A stretch of DNA of 53,558 nt from Desulfovibrio sp. (GCA_031291035.1 JAISLI010000034.1:1-53558); one strand, 5' to 3'; positions 44,128 through 53,260 are shown, numbered from the stretch's first letter. Notes: generated from the sequence alone by a model not told the origin. Numbers and translations are program-made.

Positions 44128-44507
44128 TGTACCTCCATGAGTATTTTCACGGAGCGTACCACGGGTTTTTGAAACAGCGGTTTGCGGTTGGAAAAGCCGC
44201 AAACTCAGGCAATCTCTATAAATCCAACTTAATCCGGTAACGCATTGAAAAAATATTAAATTTACGCTTGACAGGTTTTGGAAAAAATCAACCGTATTTT
44301 TATCCTATTGAAAATACTGGAATGAAATGGGACTTGCAAAAGACCCTGAAACAGGATAAAGAATTCTCGCCCGATGTTTGAAAGGTTGTCCGGGACAGGC
44401 CCAGAAATGTTCAGGAAATCTTTTTATTTTGGGGGCAGAAACGGGGGTATCTAAATTTCTTATCAAAGCATATTTGAATTGTTTCACTGTGTTATTGATA
44501 AATATTG
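44128..44507. other. Islet right part, no convincing gene
   Basis: Mixed and then AT-rich sequence. A hairpin (TTTGCGG/CCGCAAA, about 44182-44204) lies at its left. No integrase motif (R...HxxR...Y) can be read in either strand. TTGACA at 44268 could be part of a promoter now driving tRNA-Cys. Confidence 0.4.
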
Positions 44508-44527
44508 AATCCCGTCTCCCGCTCCAA
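44508..44527 (+). repeat. Attachment-site repeat, tRNA-Cys side (attR-like)
   Basis: Exact 20-base direct copy of 42523-42542. The rest of a tRNA-Gly does not precede it; upstream is AT-rich islet sequence. tRNA-Cys starts at 44532. Confidence 0.85.
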
Positions 44528-44531
44528 TACC

Positions 44532-44605
<74 letters not shown>

Positions 44606-44681
44606 ATATGAATGTACGACAAGCGTCTTTTTATGTCTCCGGAAATGGCATGGCATATCCCGGCTTCATCCGGTTTCATCT

Positions 44682-44730
44682 GCCCGACCAGGAAATCCCC
44701 CGGCTCTGTCGGGGGATTTCCTGGTCGGGC
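44682..44730. repeat. 21-bp perfect inverted repeat before the sigma-54 activator
   Basis: GCCCGACCAGGAAATCCCCC pairs perfectly with 44711-44730, plus one more G-C pair, around a seven-base loop. It lies 77 bases after tRNA-Cys and 112 bases before the activator ATG. There is no T run on either side. Confidence 0.85.
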
Positions 44731-44841
44731 AAAATAAGTTCCCCTTGGCAAGGGGGCGGTAAAGAAGATTCCGCCGCCTGAATGTGGACATTTTGCCCAA
44801 ATAAGGGCATATTGTCGCCGGGCTGAGCCTGGAGGCGGATA

Positions 44842-46434
44842 ATGTCGTTGCGGATGGACATAGTCAGCCGGTGCGCTGACGAGGCCGGTAAAAAGCTGAT
44901 GCGCAAGCTTGTTTCAAAGGCCGGCCGCAAAGCATTTTTTTCCGCGCTTTCCGGCCTTATTCAGGAATATTTTACTTTTGACAGGCTGTGCATCAATCTC
45001 TATGACCAGCATTCCGAAATGCTGACGTATTTCACGGCGGCGGAAGGGACTGTGGTCAGTACGCTGTCGCCCGTGCGCCCGGCGGACCCGTCCGGCACGG
45101 TGGCGGGGCACGTCATTGCCACGCGCAAGCCCGTCATCATAACGGATTTCGCCCGTTATTTTTCGGAGGCCCCGGTCCATCCCATCGCCGAGGCGGGACT
45201 GACGGTAACCATGGCTTTTCCCCTGATTCTGGACAATGAGATTATTGCCACACTGCACTGTTCTTTTGCCAAAAAACCGCAAAATCTCTATGAAATAACA
45301 GCATTTTTTCTGGAATTGACTCCCGCTGTCGCCATTTGTCTCGGCGCGGTGCTTTCTCTTGAGCAAACCGACACCGCGGTGAGCCGCATACAGCCGCGGC
45401 TCAGCCCCGAAGCCGCCGAGTGTGAAAAAATCGTCTGCTACAGCAAGGCCATGCGCAAGGTCATACGTCGTCTGGACGCCGTGGCCGGGCTTGACGTTCC
45501 TCTTTTGCTCCTGGGGGAAACAGGCACCGGCAAAAGTCTTTTCGCGCAGGAAATACATCGCCGCAGTCCGCGCAAGGAGCGCCCCTTTGTGCGGGTCAAC
45601 TGTCCGGGGTTGGTGACGACGCTCTTTGAGAGCGAACTTTTCGGGCATGCGCGGGGAGCCTTCACCGGAGCGCTGGCAAAGCGCGCAGGCCGTTTTGAAC
45701 TGGCTGACGGCGGCAGTCTGTTTTTGGACGAGATTGCCGAGCTTGCGCCGGCAATGCAAAGCAAGCTGCTGCAGGTACTGGAAGACGGCAGTTTTGAGCG
45801 TGTCGGCGAGAGCGTTCCCCTGCGGGCTGATGTGCGGATCATCGCCGCAACGAATGTGGATGTCGGCGCGGCTGTGGCCGAAGGCGGACTGCGTTCCGAC
45901 CTGTTTTTCCGGCTGGCGTTTTTCAGCATAACCCTTCCCCCGCTCCGGGAGCGCAAGGAGGACATAGGCCCGCTCATCGCCCTGATCTCCAAGCAGGCGT
46001 CAGGCAATCTCGGATTGCCGCGAACGGCTTTCTCCCCCGCGGTGTTGCGCCCGCTGCTGCGCCATGACTGGCCCGGCAACGTGCGGGAATTGCGCAATAC
46101 CATAAATCATCTCGCCATTTGCCAAAGTGTTTACGGCAGGTTGACGCCTGCCGATGTGGAATCCGTACTGGCGGAGAACAGACTTCACACGGTGGCGCCC
46201 CGCTGTGCCCCTCCTGCGGGAGCAACACGGACGCCGCGTGTTTTGCCGCCGAAACGCCGCACAGCGCCTTTCGCGGAAGAGGACGAGACTCTTGCCGGGG
46301 CGGAGCGCCGGCACATTCTTGAGGTTCTTTCCCGCACGGGTGGCCTTGTTTCCGGGCCGAAGGGCGCGGCCGCGCGGTTGGGTCTGCCCCGCAGCACGCT
46401 GCAGCACCGGATGCGGAAATTGGGTATTGCATAA
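44842..46434 (+). CDS. Sigma-54-dependent transcriptional activator (GAF-AAA+-Fis HTH)
   Basis: 530 residues, ATG 44842 after GGAGG. An N-terminal GAF sensor (about 20-175, FFSALSGLIQEYFTFDRLCI) is followed by an AAA+ domain (about 195-430). The latter has Walker A GETGTGKSL, the sigma-54 contact loop GAFTGA at 272-277, Walker B GGSLFLDEIAEL, and the Arg-finger region VRIIAATNVD...LFFRLAFFSITLPPLRER. The C-terminal Fis-type HTH is AAARLGLPRSTLQHRMRKLG. The layout is that of NorR/FhlA-like activators with small-molecule or redox sensing. Three sigma-54 type promoters occur in this window, but no link to this activator is shown. Confidence 0.95.
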   Translation: MSLRMDIVSRCADEAGKKLMRKLVSKAGRKAFFSALSGLIQEYFTFDRLCINLYDQHSEMLTYFTAAEGTVVSTLSPVRPADPSGTVAGHVIATRKPVIITDFARYFSEAPVHPIAEAGLTVTMAFPLILDNEIIATLHCSFAKKPQNLYEITAFFLELTPAVAICLGAVLSLEQTDTAVSRIQPRLSPEAAECEKIVCYSKAMRKVIRRLDAVAGLDVPLLLLGETGTGKSLFAQEIHRRSPRKERPFVRVNCPGLVTTLFESELFGHARGAFTGALAKRAGRFELADGGSLFLDEIAELAPAMQSKLLQVLEDGSFERVGESVPLRADVRIIAATNVDVGAAVAEGGLRSDLFFRLAFFSITLPPLRERKEDIGPLIALISKQASGNLGLPRTAFSPAVLRPLLRHDWPGNVRELRNTINHLAICQSVYGRLTPADVESVLAENRLHTVAPRCAPPAGATRTPRVLPPKRRTAPFAEEDETLAGAERRHILEVLSRTGGLVSGPKGAAARLGLPRSTLQHRMRKLGIA

Positions 46435-46553
46435 TGCCGCGGATTCAGGGCATACTGAATACAACATCACCCCTCGGACTCGGGTGAGGAACCACCCGGC
46501 GCGTTTGCAACTCGCCGTCGCTTCCGGTAGGCAAAGTTAGGCGACAGACCATA
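46435..46553 (+). other. 119-base gap with hairpin before the EAL-HDOD gene
   Basis: TCACCC/GGGTGA (46471-46491) and CGTCGC/GGCGAC (about 46512-46545) can pair. No known riboswitch pattern is recognised. The region just before the ATG lacks a good ribosome site. Confidence 0.4.
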
Positions 46554-47894
46554 ATGATTGAACAAATTCAGGAACTTATCTGTCAGGAAATTCAGCGTTC
46601 CCTTGTTGATGACGGTATATCCGATACAGGCGACAAAACTCCTGTAACTGATGTCGCCATGGCGCGGCAGCCCATTTTTGACGCCGACGGGAATATCTGG
46701 GGTTATGATTTGCTCTACCGTACGCTCTCCAATACGGAATGCGCCGACATCAAAAGCGACGCCGTGGCAACGTCCCGCATTATCGCCGGCGGATACAAAA
46801 GCGCCCGGCAGGGTTTGCGCCCTTCACAGAAACTGTGCATAAAATTTCCCGCATCCATGATTGAAGCGCAGGCCATCAAGCTGCTGCCGAACGAGCAGTG
46901 CATACTGTCGATTCTCAAAAGCGTGCGGCCGACGCCGGGTGTGATGGACGCCCTCGGCGCGGTAAAGGATGAGGGCTATAAACTCGCGCTGGAAGGCTAC
47001 ACGGGGCAGGACGATCTGGCTCCATTCCTTCCCCTGGTGGAATTTGTCAAAATTGACGTTCCCGGCTGCGGCGCGGAAAGGCTTCCGGTTGCCTTCGACA
47101 AGGCGCATGAAAACGGACGCGTTGTGGTGGCCGAAAAAGTGGAGGATTTCAAAGCGCGGGGTCAGTGTCTGGAACTGGGATGCTCCTTGTTTCAGGGGTT
47201 TTTCTTTAGCAAACCCGAAGTGTTGCACCATAAAGCGCCCGGCAGTTCCCAAGTGGAGCGCATGCACATTTTTTCCCTGCTCAGCCAGAAACCGATAAAT
47301 GTTGAGGCATTGAGCGCCGCCATTCTGCACATGCCGCTGCTCACGGCCGGTCTGCTGACTTTTGTCAATTCAGCCCATTTCGCCTTCAACAAACAGGTCA
47401 AAGATGTGCTCACGGCGCTGCATCTTATGGGAAATGTCACCTTCACCCAGTGGTTGTGCGTCAATGTGCTCGGCACCCTGGACGGTGGCCCCGCCGCGTT
47501 TGAGCTTTCTTTCCTTGCCTCGCAGCGGGCGAAATTTCTGGAAAGCCTGGGTGAAACCGCCCGCGCCCGTTCCCGGCTGCCTTCGGGGATAGATCCGCAG
47601 GAACTTTTCCTGACGGGGTTGTTCTCCCTGCTGGAGAGCATTCTCAAAATACCGCTGGCAACCCTGCTGGACGGCCTGCCTCTGAATCCCGGCGTGCTGG
47701 ATGCCCTGTTGGGGAAGCAGAGTCCCTATTCCCCCTGGCTCGACATGCTGGTGCATTATCAGCGCGGAGAATGGGACGAGGCAATTGAACTGGCGGAACG
47801 CTCCGGACTGACCGAGGCGGATTTGGCCGCCGCGTGGGCGGGCGCTCTGGGCTGGAGTTCGGATTTCTTCTTCGCCGGCAACCGCTGCCCCTGA
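46554..47894 (+). CDS. EAL-HDOD signalling protein (YuxH type), degenerate EAL
   Basis: 446 residues. After a 30-residue start comes an EAL-like domain (about 33-225): MARQPIFDADGNIWGYDLLYR, then LALEGYTGQDD where active enzymes have E-A-L/D-D-F elements, VKIDV, VVAEKVED and QGFFFSKP. Several metal ligands seem lost, so c-di-GMP hydrolysis is unlikely. An HDOD domain (about 235-420) follows: INVEALSAAILHMPLLTAGLL and FTQWLCVNVLG. Such proteins act as c-di-GMP or protein-contact relays in motility and biofilm control. Stands between the sigma-54 activator and hypF. Confidence 0.88.
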   Translation: MIEQIQELICQEIQRSLVDDGISDTGDKTPVTDVAMARQPIFDADGNIWGYDLLYRTLSNTECADIKSDAVATSRIIAGGYKSARQGLRPSQKLCIKFPASMIEAQAIKLLPNEQCILSILKSVRPTPGVMDALGAVKDEGYKLALEGYTGQDDLAPFLPLVEFVKIDVPGCGAERLPVAFDKAHENGRVVVAEKVEDFKARGQCLELGCSLFQGFFFSKPEVLHHKAPGSSQVERMHIFSLLSQKPINVEALSAAILHMPLLTAGLLTFVNSAHFAFNKQVKDVLTALHLMGNVTFTQWLCVNVLGTLDGGPAAFELSFLASQRAKFLESLGETARARSRLPSGIDPQELFLTGLFSLLESILKIPLATLLDGLPLNPGVLDALLGKQSPYSPWLDMLVHYQRGEWDEAIELAERSGLTEADLAAAWAGALGWSSDFFFAGNRCP

Positions 47895-47968
47895 GCCCGC
47901 CCGGGACTGACATGTTTTCCATCCCCTCTTGCCCCGCAAGGAAGCCGGTGACATAATTCCGCCATGTC

Positions 47969-50380
47969 ATGAAAACCATACGCCGCTCCTTTATCGCCGC
48001 GGGCCAGGTACAGGGCGTTGGCCTGAGGCCCTTTGTCTTCAGGCTGGCGCGGGAGGAAAAACTCACCGGCTTTGTGGGCAACACTTCCGAGGGTGTGCGC
48101 ATTGAAGTGCAGGGCGACGGCGCAAGGGTCGCCCGTTTCGAAAGCCGTCTGCTGGCGGAAGCGCCCCCCCTGGCCCGCATTGTGGCCTTGCGCGGGAGAG
48201 ACATGCCGTTTCTGCCGGAGGAAAAAAATTTTATCATACGCCGAAGCTCCGTCCATGCGGGGCACAGCGTGTTGGTCAGCCCGGATATGGGCATTTGCGC
48301 GGACTGCCGCATGGAAATGCGCGATCCGGCAAACCGCCGCTTCGCCTATCCTTTCACCAACTGCACCAATTGCGGACCGCGCTACAGCATCATGCGCGCC
48401 ATCCCTTACGACAGGGCAAGCACCACAATGGGCTGCTTTCCCCTCTGTCCCGCCTGCGCGGCGGAATACGCAAATCCTGCGGACAGACGTTTTCATGCGC
48501 AGCCCGTCGCCTGTCCCGTCTGTGGTCCGCATTTGTGGTTTGTGCGCGCGGCCTCGCCGGACAGCGCGCCTACAGCGGCAAACCGGCGCGATGCCCTTGC
48601 CCGGTCCTGCCGGGTGCTGCTTTCGGGCGGAATTCTGGCGCTCAAAGGGCTTGGCGGTTTTCAACTGGCCTGCAACGCGCGTGACGGCGCAAGCGTGAGT
48701 GAACTCAGGCGGCGCAAACAGCGTCCGCACAAGCCTCTGGCGCTGATGGCGGGCGATATTGCGGTGGCGCGGACTTTGTGTCTCCTGACCCCCGAACATG
48801 AGGCCCTGCTGCAAAGCCCGGAAAGCCCTGTGGTCCTCTGTCCCCGCCGCGAGGGCTGCCCCCTTCCCGGGGATGTGGCTCCGGATGTAAACAGTCTCGG
48901 CCTGATGCTGCCCTGCACACCGCTTCATGCGGCGATCTTTGACCACCTTTCCGGGCTTGCCCCCTCGCCGCCGGTGCTGGTGATGACTTCGGCCAATCCT
49001 CGCGGAGAACCTATTTGTCTGGGCAACCGTGAAGCCCTGTCGCGCATCGCCGGCATGGCCGACGCATTTTTGCTCCACGACAGGGACATTCTCACGCGCG
49101 TGGACGACAGCGTAATTGCCCTTGCGCCGGTGGCGCCGGAGGGGGGCTCCCGTATTCCGTCGCCGCCCGAAGACGGTTCACCCGAACGATTGTTTTTCCG
49201 CCGCGCGCGCGGTTATGTGCCGTATCCGGTTTCTCTGCCCCAGGACGGGCCGGTGGTGCTCGGAGCCGGGGCTGAACTCAAGAGTACCGTTTGCCTCACA
49301 CGCGGAAATCAGGCATTTGTGGGACAGCATGTCGGCGATTTGGAAAATCCGGCAACCCTGAATTTTTATGAGGAAGTTGTCGCGCGGCTGGAAACCTTGC
49401 TGGAAATACGGCCCAAAGCCATTGTCTGCGATCTGCATCCGGATTTCCTTGCCTGTCGCTATGCCCACGCGCGTGCCGTCGCGGAGGGGCTGCCCTTCTG
49501 GAGGCTTCAGCATCACGCGGCTCATGCCGCCGCGGTGCTTGCGGAAAACAACTGTTATGACCCGGCCCTGGCCCTGTGCCTGGACGGCTCCGGACTTGGC
49601 GATGACGGCGGCATCTGGGGCGGGGAAGCAATCCTGATGGATATTTCCCGTGCGCGGTGGCAGCGGGTGGGGCGTCTTTCCCCCTTTCCCCTGCCCGGCG
49701 GAGACGCGGCCATCCGCGAGCCCTGGCGTTGCGCGCTGGCCCTGCGGGAACAGTGCGGCTCAAGCCGGGAGAACGCCGCGGCGCCCTGGGACGGCGAGTA
49801 CGCCCACGCCGCCAGCGCCGTAAGAGAAATGCTGGGCCGCAACCTGAATTGCCCGCAAACATCAAGCTGTGGCCGTCTTTTTGACGCGGTGGCCGCGCAA
49901 CTGGGCCTTTGCCTTGTCGCAAGCTACGAAGGGCAGGCCGCAATGCGGCTGGAATCCGCCGCTGATACCGGCCTGGTGGCGGATTTTGTCGCCCGTGGAG
50001 CGGACACTGACTTTCGGTGGGCCTTGCCGCTGATTGAGCGCGACGGTCTGCTCAATCTGGACAGCGCGCATCTTTTCGCCCGCGTGCTGGAAGCCCGGCG
50101 GGAGGGGGAGCCTGTCGGGGTTATTGCGGCCCGTTTCCATACCTCCCTGGCCCGGGGGTTTGCGGATATGGCCGCGCGCGCCGCGTCAACCGCCAATGTC
50201 GGCAAGGTCGGTCTGTCGGGCGGAGTTATGCAGAACGGCATCATGGCCCTGCTGCTGCCGTTTTGTTTGCGTCAGCGTGGGCTTGAGCCGCTTGTGCATC
50301 ATGCATTGCCGCCCGGCGACGGCGGACTTTCTCTGGGACAGGCCGTATGGGGCCGCAGAATGCTGCACGATGAACATTGA
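47969..50380 (+). CDS. hypF: Carbamoyltransferase HypF
   Basis: 803 residues. Order: acylphosphatase (1-90, AGQVQGVGLRPFVFRLA), two zinc-finger modules (ICADCRMEM, NCTNCGPRYS, LCPACAAEY, ACPVCGP), and a YrdC-like domain (about 200-390, LKGLGGFQLACNA). A Kae1-like C-terminal domain has LQHHAAHAAAVLAENN, LDGSGLGDDGGIWGGE and GLSGGVMQNGIMA. It carbamoylates the C-terminal Cys of HypE using carbamoyl phosphate, giving the CN ligands of the [NiFe] site in HynA, 20 kb away. No other hyp gene is in the window. It overlaps the next gene by 11 bases. Confidence 0.97.
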   Translation: MKTIRRSFIAAGQVQGVGLRPFVFRLAREEKLTGFVGNTSEGVRIEVQGDGARVARFESRLLAEAPPLARIVALRGRDMPFLPEEKNFIIRRSSVHAGHSVLVSPDMGICADCRMEMRDPANRRFAYPFTNCTNCGPRYSIMRAIPYDRASTTMGCFPLCPACAAEYANPADRRFHAQPVACPVCGPHLWFVRAASPDSAPTAANRRDALARSCRVLLSGGILALKGLGGFQLACNARDGASVSELRRRKQRPHKPLALMAGDIAVARTLCLLTPEHEALLQSPESPVVLCPRREGCPLPGDVAPDVNSLGLMLPCTPLHAAIFDHLSGLAPSPPVLVMTSANPRGEPICLGNREALSRIAGMADAFLLHDRDILTRVDDSVIALAPVAPEGGSRIPSPPEDGSPERLFFRRARGYVPYPVSLPQDGPVVLGAGAELKSTVCLTRGNQAFVGQHVGDLENPATLNFYEEVVARLETLLEIRPKAIVCDLHPDFLACRYAHARAVAEGLPFWRLQHHAAHAAAVLAENNCYDPALALCLDGSGLGDDGGIWGGEAILMDISRARWQRVGRLSPFPLPGGDAAIREPWRCALALREQCGSSRENAAAPWDGEYAHAASAVREMLGRNLNCPQTSSCGRLFDAVAAQLGLCLVASYEGQAAMRLESAADTGLVADFVARGADTDFRWALPLIERDGLLNLDSAHLFARVLEARREGEPVGVIAARFHTSLARGFADMAARAASTANVGKVGLSGGVMQNGIMALLLPFCLRQRGLEPLVHHALPPGDGGLSLGQAVWGRRMLHDEH

Positions 50381-51353
50381 GCGGCAATCCCCGGCATGCA
50401 ATATTCTTGTCGCGCACAGGGCGGAAAGCGGCCTGAAACTTTTGCGTTTTCTGGAACGCCGGACAGGCCTGCCGCGGGCTTTGCTGCACCGCTGGCTGCG
50501 CACCGGGCAAATTCGTCTGAACGGCAGACGGGTCAAACCTTTCGAGCGTGTGCAGACGGATGACGGCGTCCGCCTGCCGCCTTTCGCCCCTGACATGATC
50601 AAGGCGGGGGGAGGGCTTTTTGCGTCCGGCGGCGAGTCTCCGCTCCCCCCGCCGTGTTTCGGTGTTTTCCCCGGCACGGGGAACTCGCCGTTTTTGGCGA
50701 GCATAGGGCATAAGGGGGACATCTGGGCCCTGTACAAGGCGCCGGGCCTGCCGACGCACGGCGGAACCGGTCACAGCGACAGCCTTGCCGCGCGGCTGGC
50801 CGCGCGGTATGCGGGCGCGCCCTTTATACCCGTGCCCGCGCACAGGCTGGACAAGGAGACCTCCGGCGTGCTGCTGGCCGCCGCTTCCTACAGGGCTTTG
50901 CAAGAGCTTCACGATGCGTTGCGCGAGCGCCGGACGCTCAAGGAGTATCTTGCATGGGCGCGCGGCGCCTGGCCCTTTGAGGGCATTCGTCTCCTGCGCC
51001 ATACTCTGCGCAAACAGGAGACAGCGGGATTTGAAAAGGTGCGCGTCGTCCTGCCGCGGGACGCGTCTTCCCGTGAAGCCTTGTGTTTTGCGCAACCTTT
51101 GAAAATCCTGCCAAAAATGAGCCTGTTGCGGATATGCCTTCTCACGGGCCGGACTCATCAAATTCGGGCGCAACTGGCCGCCCTGGGGCATCCGGTGTTG
51201 GGCGACGCCAAATACGGGACGGACAAGGCGGGACAAATGTTCCTGCATGCCGCCCGCGTGGTTTTGCCTGACGGCACTGTTTTTGCGTGTCTGCCGCCCT
51301 GGCGGGGGCGGGAAGCTGTCGAAAAACTGCCCGGCATCATGCTCCGGGGGTAA
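50370..51353 (+). CDS. RluA family 23S rRNA/tRNA pseudouridine synthase
   Basis: 327 residues, ATG 50370 overlapping the hypF end. An S4-like RNA-binding start (about 20-70, LLRFLERRTGLPRALLHRWL) precedes the synthase domain with the catalytic Asp161 in HRLDKETSGVLLAA. LTGRTHQIRAQLAALGHPVL and GDAKYG follow. The family includes RluC, RluD and TruC; which site it modifies cannot be read. A Gly/Pro-rich insert (about 80-110) separates the domains. Its 3' end overlaps that of miaB by 17 bases on opposite strands. Confidence 0.93.
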   Translation: MNIERQSPACNILVAHRAESGLKLLRFLERRTGLPRALLHRWLRTGQIRLNGRRVKPFERVQTDDGVRLPPFAPDMIKAGGGLFASGGESPLPPPCFGVFPGTGNSPFLASIGHKGDIWALYKAPGLPTHGGTGHSDSLAARLAARYAGAPFIPVPAHRLDKETSGVLLAAASYRALQELHDALRERRTLKEYLAWARGAWPFEGIRLLRHTLRKQETAGFEKVRVVLPRDASSREALCFAQPLKILPKMSLLRICLLTGRTHQIRAQLAALGHPVLGDAKYGTDKAGQMFLHAARVVLPDGTVFACLPPWRGREAVEKLPGIMLRG

Positions 51354-52782
51354 AATTTTTCTTTGCCTTTCCCGCGCAAGGATTTGCGGGCAAATCCTTG
51401 CGGAGCGGTCCGGCTTTTTCAAAGTTGGACTGCTCCGCACATAACCCGCCCGCCTGTTGCGCCATAAGCGTGTATTTTTTGGACTGCGTGATGATCACGG
51501 GAACCATTTTTCCCGTGTAATCCTCCGTATTGCCGGATAACACAAGATGTACCGGAACGCCGTATGGGTCGCGTCCCTGCCAGCTTGTTTTTCCGGCTTC
51601 CTGACGACGGCTGCGGCCTTCAATCAGGATTTCGGTTTTCTGTCCCACCCGCTTTTCAAGCAGACGGCGTGTCAGCGCATCCTGCAGGCTCTGCAGACGC
51701 GCCAGACGCTCACGGCTGACTGCCGGGTCCACCTTGTCCGGGAAAAGGGCGGCGCGGGTGCCGGGGCGATCTGAATAACAGAATGAAAAGCTTGAGACGA
51801 ATTCGCAGGCGTGCACCATATTGAGCGTGTCTCCAAAATCTTTTTCACTCTCGCCGGGAAAACCCACAATGATGTCCGTGCCGAGGGCCATGTCCGGCCG
51901 GGTTTTGCGCAGCCGCTCCACCAGATTGAGAAAATCCCGGCTGTCATATTTACGCCCCATGCGCTTGAGAACGGTGTCCGAGCCGGATTGCAGGGGCAAA
52001 TGCAGACGCGGGCAGAGGGGGGCAAGATCGCCGAAAGCGGACACGTCTTCAAGCCCCATATCCTTGGGATGCGGCGTCACATAACGCAGGCGCGCAAGGC
52101 CCGGCAGGGCCGCAACGCAGGCCAGCAACCCGGCGAATGTACTCCCGTCGCCATGCCTGTCCAGTCCGTAGGCGTTGACGTTTTGCCCGAGCAGGCAAAT
52201 CTCGCGCGCCCCTTCTTTCAGGCGCGCGCGGCATTCCTCCAGAACGGACGCGGCCGCGCGCGATTTCTGGCGGCCGCGGGTGAAGGGCACAATGCAGTAC
52301 GCACAGAAATTGTCGCAGCCCTGCATGATGGTTACCCGCGCAACGGGAACGGGCGCGCCGCGCACCTGCCCGCGCTCTTCATAACTGTCGGTGAAGTCCA
52401 GCAACGAGAGCCGCAGTTCAGGTTCGGCGAGCAGTTGTTCGATGGCCCCGGGCGCGCGGACAAGACCGTCGCTGCCTATCAGCAGCCGCACCTGACCTCC
52501 CGGGGAAAACAGCTTCCCGCCCATCTGCTGGGCCACGCAACCCGCAACCGCCACCAATACCCTGGGATCCCCGCGCGTGACGCGCCGCACGCCATCCAGA
52601 GCCGAAGCGACTTTCTGCTCCGGTTTTTCGCGCACGGAACAGGTGTTGATCACCACCACCTGCGCATCCGCCGCCTCAGCCCTCACAAAGCCGCGATCCT
52701 CAAGACTGAGCGCCAGCCACCGGGAATCATTGGCATTCATCTGACAACCGAAGGTAATGATGTGAAAACTTTTATCAATCAT
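51337..52782 (-). CDS. miaB: tRNA-2-methylthio-N6-dimethylallyladenosine synthase
   Basis: 481 residues from ATG 52782 (MIDKSFHIITFGCQMNANDS). The N-terminal MTTase domain has the second-cluster Cys in FGCQMN, VINTCSVRE and AGCVAQQ. The radical SAM triad is CDNFCAYC; PLQSGSDTVLKRMGRKY and GTDIIVGFPGE follow. A TRAM domain spans about 385-450. It adds the methylthio group to i6A37 of tRNAs. The usual family end is near SKKYTLMAQQ. Here about 35 more residues (from LCAEQSNFEKAG on) are coded by a palindromic repeat, so the tail is probably acquired. The start lies directly after a repeated hairpin arm, with no strong ribosome site. Confidence 0.95.
   Translation of the reverse strand: MIDKSFHIITFGCQMNANDSRWLALSLEDRGFVRAEAADAQVVVINTCSVREKPEQKVASALDGVRRVTRGDPRVLVAVAGCVAQQMGGKLFSPGGQVRLLIGSDGLVRAPGAIEQLLAEPELRLSLLDFTDSYEERGQVRGAPVPVARVTIMQGCDNFCAYCIVPFTRGRQKSRAAASVLEECRARLKEGAREICLLGQNVNAYGLDRHGDGSTFAGLLACVAALPGLARLRYVTPHPKDMGLEDVSAFGDLAPLCPRLHLPLQSGSDTVLKRMGRKYDSRDFLNLVERLRKTRPDMALGTDIIVGFPGESEKDFGDTLNMVHACEFVSSFSFCYSDRPGTRAALFPDKVDPAVSRERLARLQSLQDALTRRLLEKRVGQKTEILIEGRSRRQEAGKTSWQGRDPYGVPVHLVLSGNTEDYTGKMVPVIITQSKKYTLMAQQAGGLCAEQSNFEKAGPLRKDLPANPCAGKAKKNFTPGA
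51376..51440 (+). repeat. Dispersed palindromic repeat, copy C (module 2), inside the miaB 3' end
   Basis: 51376-51409 matches 42655-42688 at 31 of 34 bases (core GCAAATCCTTGCGGAGCGGT identical). A terminal hairpin follows, GCGGAGC/GCTCCGC with inner GTCC/GGAC. It lies beyond the end of the pseudouridine synthase gene but within the miaB reading frame. Confidence 0.75.
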
Positions 52783-52783
52783 G

Positions 52784-52847
52784 TGTTTCAATCCACAGCC
52801 GGCTCCATCCGTCGACCGACTTCGGCCCGGCGGACAGGATCCGGGTG
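52784..52847 (-). repeat. Hairpin element, copy 2, upstream of miaB
   Basis: On the minus strand, the left part (CACCCGG, TCCTGTCCGCCGG, 52827-52847) and the right arm ending GTGGATTGAAACA (52784-52806) match the element at 4648-4699, with a 17-base insertion between them. The right arm ends one base before the miaB ATG. Confidence 0.75.
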
Positions 52848-52894
52848 AAAACTGCATGTTTTTTCAGACGGAAGCGCCGACGCCGGGGGGGCGG

Positions 52895-53260
52895 CTACTG
52901 CGTAACGCCGGGCTCCGAACCGTCGTACATGGCGCGGCCTTCCTCCTCCAGAGCGTCCAGTTGTTCCTCCAGCCACTCCAGAACGCCGCGCGCCGTATTG
53001 TAGCTGAGCAGCACGCGCGTGTGAATATGGCGCGTCACTTCCCTCAGTTCCTCATCCTCCGGAATGAATTCTGATCCCAGTGCTCCGTCCGGCTCCACAA
53101 TTTGCTCGACAAACGGCGGCAGGGCCTCGCTCTCATAATAAAAATTCATTTCAATCTCTCCTTGGGAATTGACCCCGCCCCAGACGCCGTGGGCCGTTTG
53201 CAGACGGGCTTTGGGTTCCAGTCTGAAACTGTACCGGATTTTGGAGGGCATTTTGCTCAT
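52895..53260 (-). CDS. Small conserved protein of unknown function
   Basis: 121 residues from ATG 53260 (MSKMPSKIRYSFRLEPKA), with AAGGA eight bases upstream. An ATG three codons earlier has the ribosome site too close. Acidic overall, with a beta-rich middle (LQTAHGVWGGVNSQGEIEMN) and a helical end (HTRVLLSYNTARGVLEWLEE). The pattern of a short beta domain followed by R-V-x-L-S-x-x-T-A-x-x-x-L-x-x-x-L recalls DUF3467-type proteins, but I am not sure. It follows no clear partner; miaB lies 112 bases downstream on the same strand. Confidence 0.7.
   Translation of the reverse strand: MSKMPSKIRYSFRLEPKARLQTAHGVWGGVNSQGEIEMNFYYESEALPPFVEQIVEPDGALGSEFIPEDEELREVTRHIHTRVLLSYNTARGVLEWLEEQLDALEEEGRAMYDGSEPGVTQ

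Noticed and set aside
43528..44202. 224-codon minus-strand frame in the islet
   Set aside because: Runs through a strong terminator at 43623 and up to the FkbM start; only its 5' part could be expressed. Kept as an uncertainty in the small-ORF entry.
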